From positions 1-7,310 of the forward strand of contig JAAFHD010000173.1 of assembly GCA_013298245.1 (NCBI GenBank): a stretch of 7,310 bases of DNA. The letters are read 5' to 3'. Shown here piece after piece: positions 6,010 through 7,310 of this stretch; positions within the stretch are counted from its first letter, which is position 1; the number at the start of each line of letters is the position of its first letter. This DNA comes from Alphaproteobacteria bacterium (GTDB lineage: Bacteria > Pseudomonadota > Alphaproteobacteria > Acetobacterales > Acetobacteraceae). The position numbers and the translations under genes were made by a program. Below the pieces are notes generated by a model. That model searched no databases and was not told the origin of the DNA. It saw only the letters and a list, made by a program, of their open reading frames with translations.

Positions 6010-6698
6010 CCCGCACTGCGCACGGTGCGGATGATGTCCGTCTCGCCATCCGCATTCACCGCCTTGCGAAGCCTGCGGATATGCACGTCCACCGTGCGCG
6101 GTTCCACGTGAATGTCACGGCCCCACACGCCATCCAGCAATTGTTCGCGGGTAAACACGCGCCCAGGATGGGACATGAAGAACTCCAGCAGCCGGTATTC
6201 GGTCGGGCCCAGATGCAGGGCGCGGCCATTGCGCGTCACGCGATGCGCGTCCTGGTCCATGGTGATGTCGTGGAAGACCAGCTGGCCCTTGGTGGGCACC
6301 GTGCCGGAGCGGCGCAACAGCGCGCGGATGCGCGCGATCAGCGCATCCACCGCGAAGGGTTTGGTCACGTAGTCATCCGCGCCGATATCCAGCGCGCGGA
6401 CAGAATCCTGGTCCTCGGTGCGCGCCGTCACCATGATGATCGGCAGGTCGCGCGTGGTCGGGCGGCGCCGAATTTGCCGGCACACCTCGATGCCCGACAG
6501 CGAGGGCAGCATCCAATCCAGCAGCACCAGGTCGGGCTTGCCCTCCGCGACCTTCATGAGCGCTTCCTGCCCATCGGTCGCTTCCTCAACCCGGAAGCCC
6601 TGCTTTTCCAGGTTGTAGCGCAGCAGCGTCAGCAGCGGCGCCTCATCCTCGACCACCAGAATGGTCGGCTTCGCCATGGAGCCAAAACTATCCGGCAT
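5982..6698 (-). CDS. phoB: Phosphate regulon response regulator PhoB
   Basis: A 238-residue OmpR/PhoB-type response regulator. The receiver domain (about 10-125) has the acidic pair E17/D18, phospho-acceptor D61 in LLDWMLP, switch T91 in MVTAR and K113 in TKPF. The winged-helix DNA-binding domain (about 140-235) contains GPTEYRLLEFFMSHPGRVF, REQLL, VWG and TVDVHIRRLRKAV, agreeing closely with E. coli PhoB. When phosphorylated, normally by PhoR, PhoB binds Pho boxes and switches on phosphate uptake and scavenging genes. The start ATG 6698 has a GGGGGA site 6 bases upstream. A later ATG at 6677 would give the 231-residue form starting MAKPTILVVEDE, nearer the usual length, but has poor upstream sequence. 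It lies 11 bases after phoU, so the two are almost certainly cotranscribed. No Pho box is visible in the window. Confidence 0.96.
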   Translation of the reverse strand: MPDSFGSMAKPTILVVEDEAPLLTLLRYNLEKQGFRVEEATDGQEALMKVAEGKPDLVLLDWMLPSLSGIEVCRQIRRRPTTRDLPIIMVTARTEDQDSVRALDIGADDYVTKPFAVDALIARIRALLRRSGTVPTKGQLVFHDITMDQDAHRVTRNGRALHLGPTEYRLLEFFMSHPGRVFTREQLLDGVWGRDIHVEPRTVDVHIRRLRKAVNADGETDIIRTVRSAGYSLDLDSD

Positions 6699-6704
6699 GG
6701 TGCA

Positions 6705-6710
6705 TCCCCC
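6705..6710 (-). promoter_or_regulatory. phoB ribosome binding site touching the phoU stop
   Basis: On the minus strand GGGGGA is followed by six bases and ATG 6698. Its first G is also the last base of the phoU TAG. This supports the longer phoB start over ATG 6677 and fits translational coupling of phoU and phoB. Confidence 0.6.
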
Positions 6711-7310
6711 TATTCGGGCGCGCGCACGACCGCATAGGCGGAATTGTCGCCCTTGGGCCGTTCGTTCGCCAGGTTCTCGCCGATGACGGCGTAGTGCACG
6801 CGCTCGGCGATGTTGGTCGCGTGGTCGCCGATGCGTTCCAGGTTTTTCGCCACGAACAGCAGGTGCGTGGCGGCCGTGATGTTGCGCGGGTCTTCCATCA
6901 TGAAGGTCAGCAATTCGCGGAAGATGCCGTTGTAGATGTCATCGATGGGTTCATCCGCGGCCCAGACTTCATCGGCCTTCGCGGCGTCATGCTGCACCAG
7001 CGCATCAATCGCGCCCTTCAAATTCTCCTGCACCATGCGCGCCATGCGCTGGAAGCCGTTCATCGAGGCAAACTGCGGCTGCCCCGCGATCACAATGGTG
7101 CGCTTCGCCGCATTGCGCGCGTAATCGCCGATGCGTTCCAGATCCTGGCTGATCTTCATGCAGGCGATGATCAGCCGCAGGTCCGACGCCACCGGCTGGC
7201 GCAGCGCCAGCAGCCGCACGCAATACTGCTCGATCTCGCGCTCCAGCGCGTCGATCTCGCCATCGCGCGCGACCACTTCGGCCGCCATTTCGGTGTCGCG
7301 CCGCACCAGT
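6710..7310 (-). CDS. phoU: Phosphate transport accessory/regulatory protein PhoU, 5' end outside window
   Basis: About 199 C-terminal codons are present; the reading frame continues past the right edge, and a typical PhoU of 230-240 residues would lack roughly its first 30-40 here. A GTG at 7306 is in frame, but it sits inside the first helical bundle and is not the real start. Numbering from that GTG, the two three-helix PhoU repeats each carry the metal-binding signature: DLERIGDYARNAAK (55-68) and NLERIGDHATNIAE (155-168). PhoU is cytoplasmic. It links the PstSCAB phosphate transporter to the PhoR/PhoB two-component system and represses the regulon when phosphate is plentiful. Immediately downstream is phoB; the pst genes would be expected to the right of the window. 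The C-terminal tail after the last helix (175-198) is polar and variable. Confidence 0.96.
   Translation of the reverse strand, partial: LVRRDTEMAAEVVARDGEIDALEREIEQYCVRLLALRQPVASDLRLIIACMKISQDLERIGDYARNAAKRTIVIAGQPQFASMNGFQRMARMVQENLKGAIDALVQHDAAKADEVWAADEPIDDIYNGIFRELLTFMMEDPRNITAATHLLFVAKNLERIGDHATNIAERVHYAVIGENLANERPKGDNSAYAVVRAPE

Noticed and set aside
5691..6737. Plus-strand reading frame of 348 codons over phoB
   Set aside because: Antisense shadow of phoB, rich in Arg/His/Ala with no recognisable domain.

Overview
The window looks like chromosomal DNA from a high-GC alphaproteobacterium, possibly of the Acetobacteraceae (Roseomonas-like). That placement is an inference. It rests on the phoU-phoB order, a solitary Bug/TctC-type binding protein, the codon bias and the Hsp70/MFS content; no rRNA or other taxonomic marker is present. 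Six of the seven genes lie on the minus strand and one on the plus strand. I see no tRNA, rRNA, CRISPR array, insertion sequence or integrase.

Layout from the right edge, in the direction of minus-strand transcription. The C-terminal part of phoU enters from the right edge and is followed 11 bases later by phoB, whose ribosome binding site touches the phoU stop codon. This is the downstream end of a phosphate (Pst/Pho) operon. A plus-strand gene of the nucleoside 2-deoxyribosyltransferase family runs towards phoB and overlaps its 3' end by 28 bases. A 63-base gap then separates its start from the divergent start of a three-gene minus-strand cluster: a short YegD-like Hsp70 protein, a Bcr/CflA-type MFS drug exporter (ATGA overlap), and a periplasmic Bug/TctC solute-binding protein (31-base gap).

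Downstream of that cluster is a 205-base spacer with clearly lower GC, which holds a direct repeat and a possible -10 element. It leads into a large minus-strand gene that runs off the left edge. This gene fills positions 1-1955 without a stop and encodes at least 651 residues of tandem DUF11-like beta-sandwich modules, so it is probably a large surface or secreted adhesin. It has no visible Sec signal peptide.

Most genes are ordinary members of known families. The points worth a second look are the repeated Lys/Asp/Asn pattern in the DUF11-like protein, its missing signal peptide, the translationally coupled Hsp70-efflux pair, and the antisense overlap at the end of phoB. I found no convincing evidence of a wholly new system.
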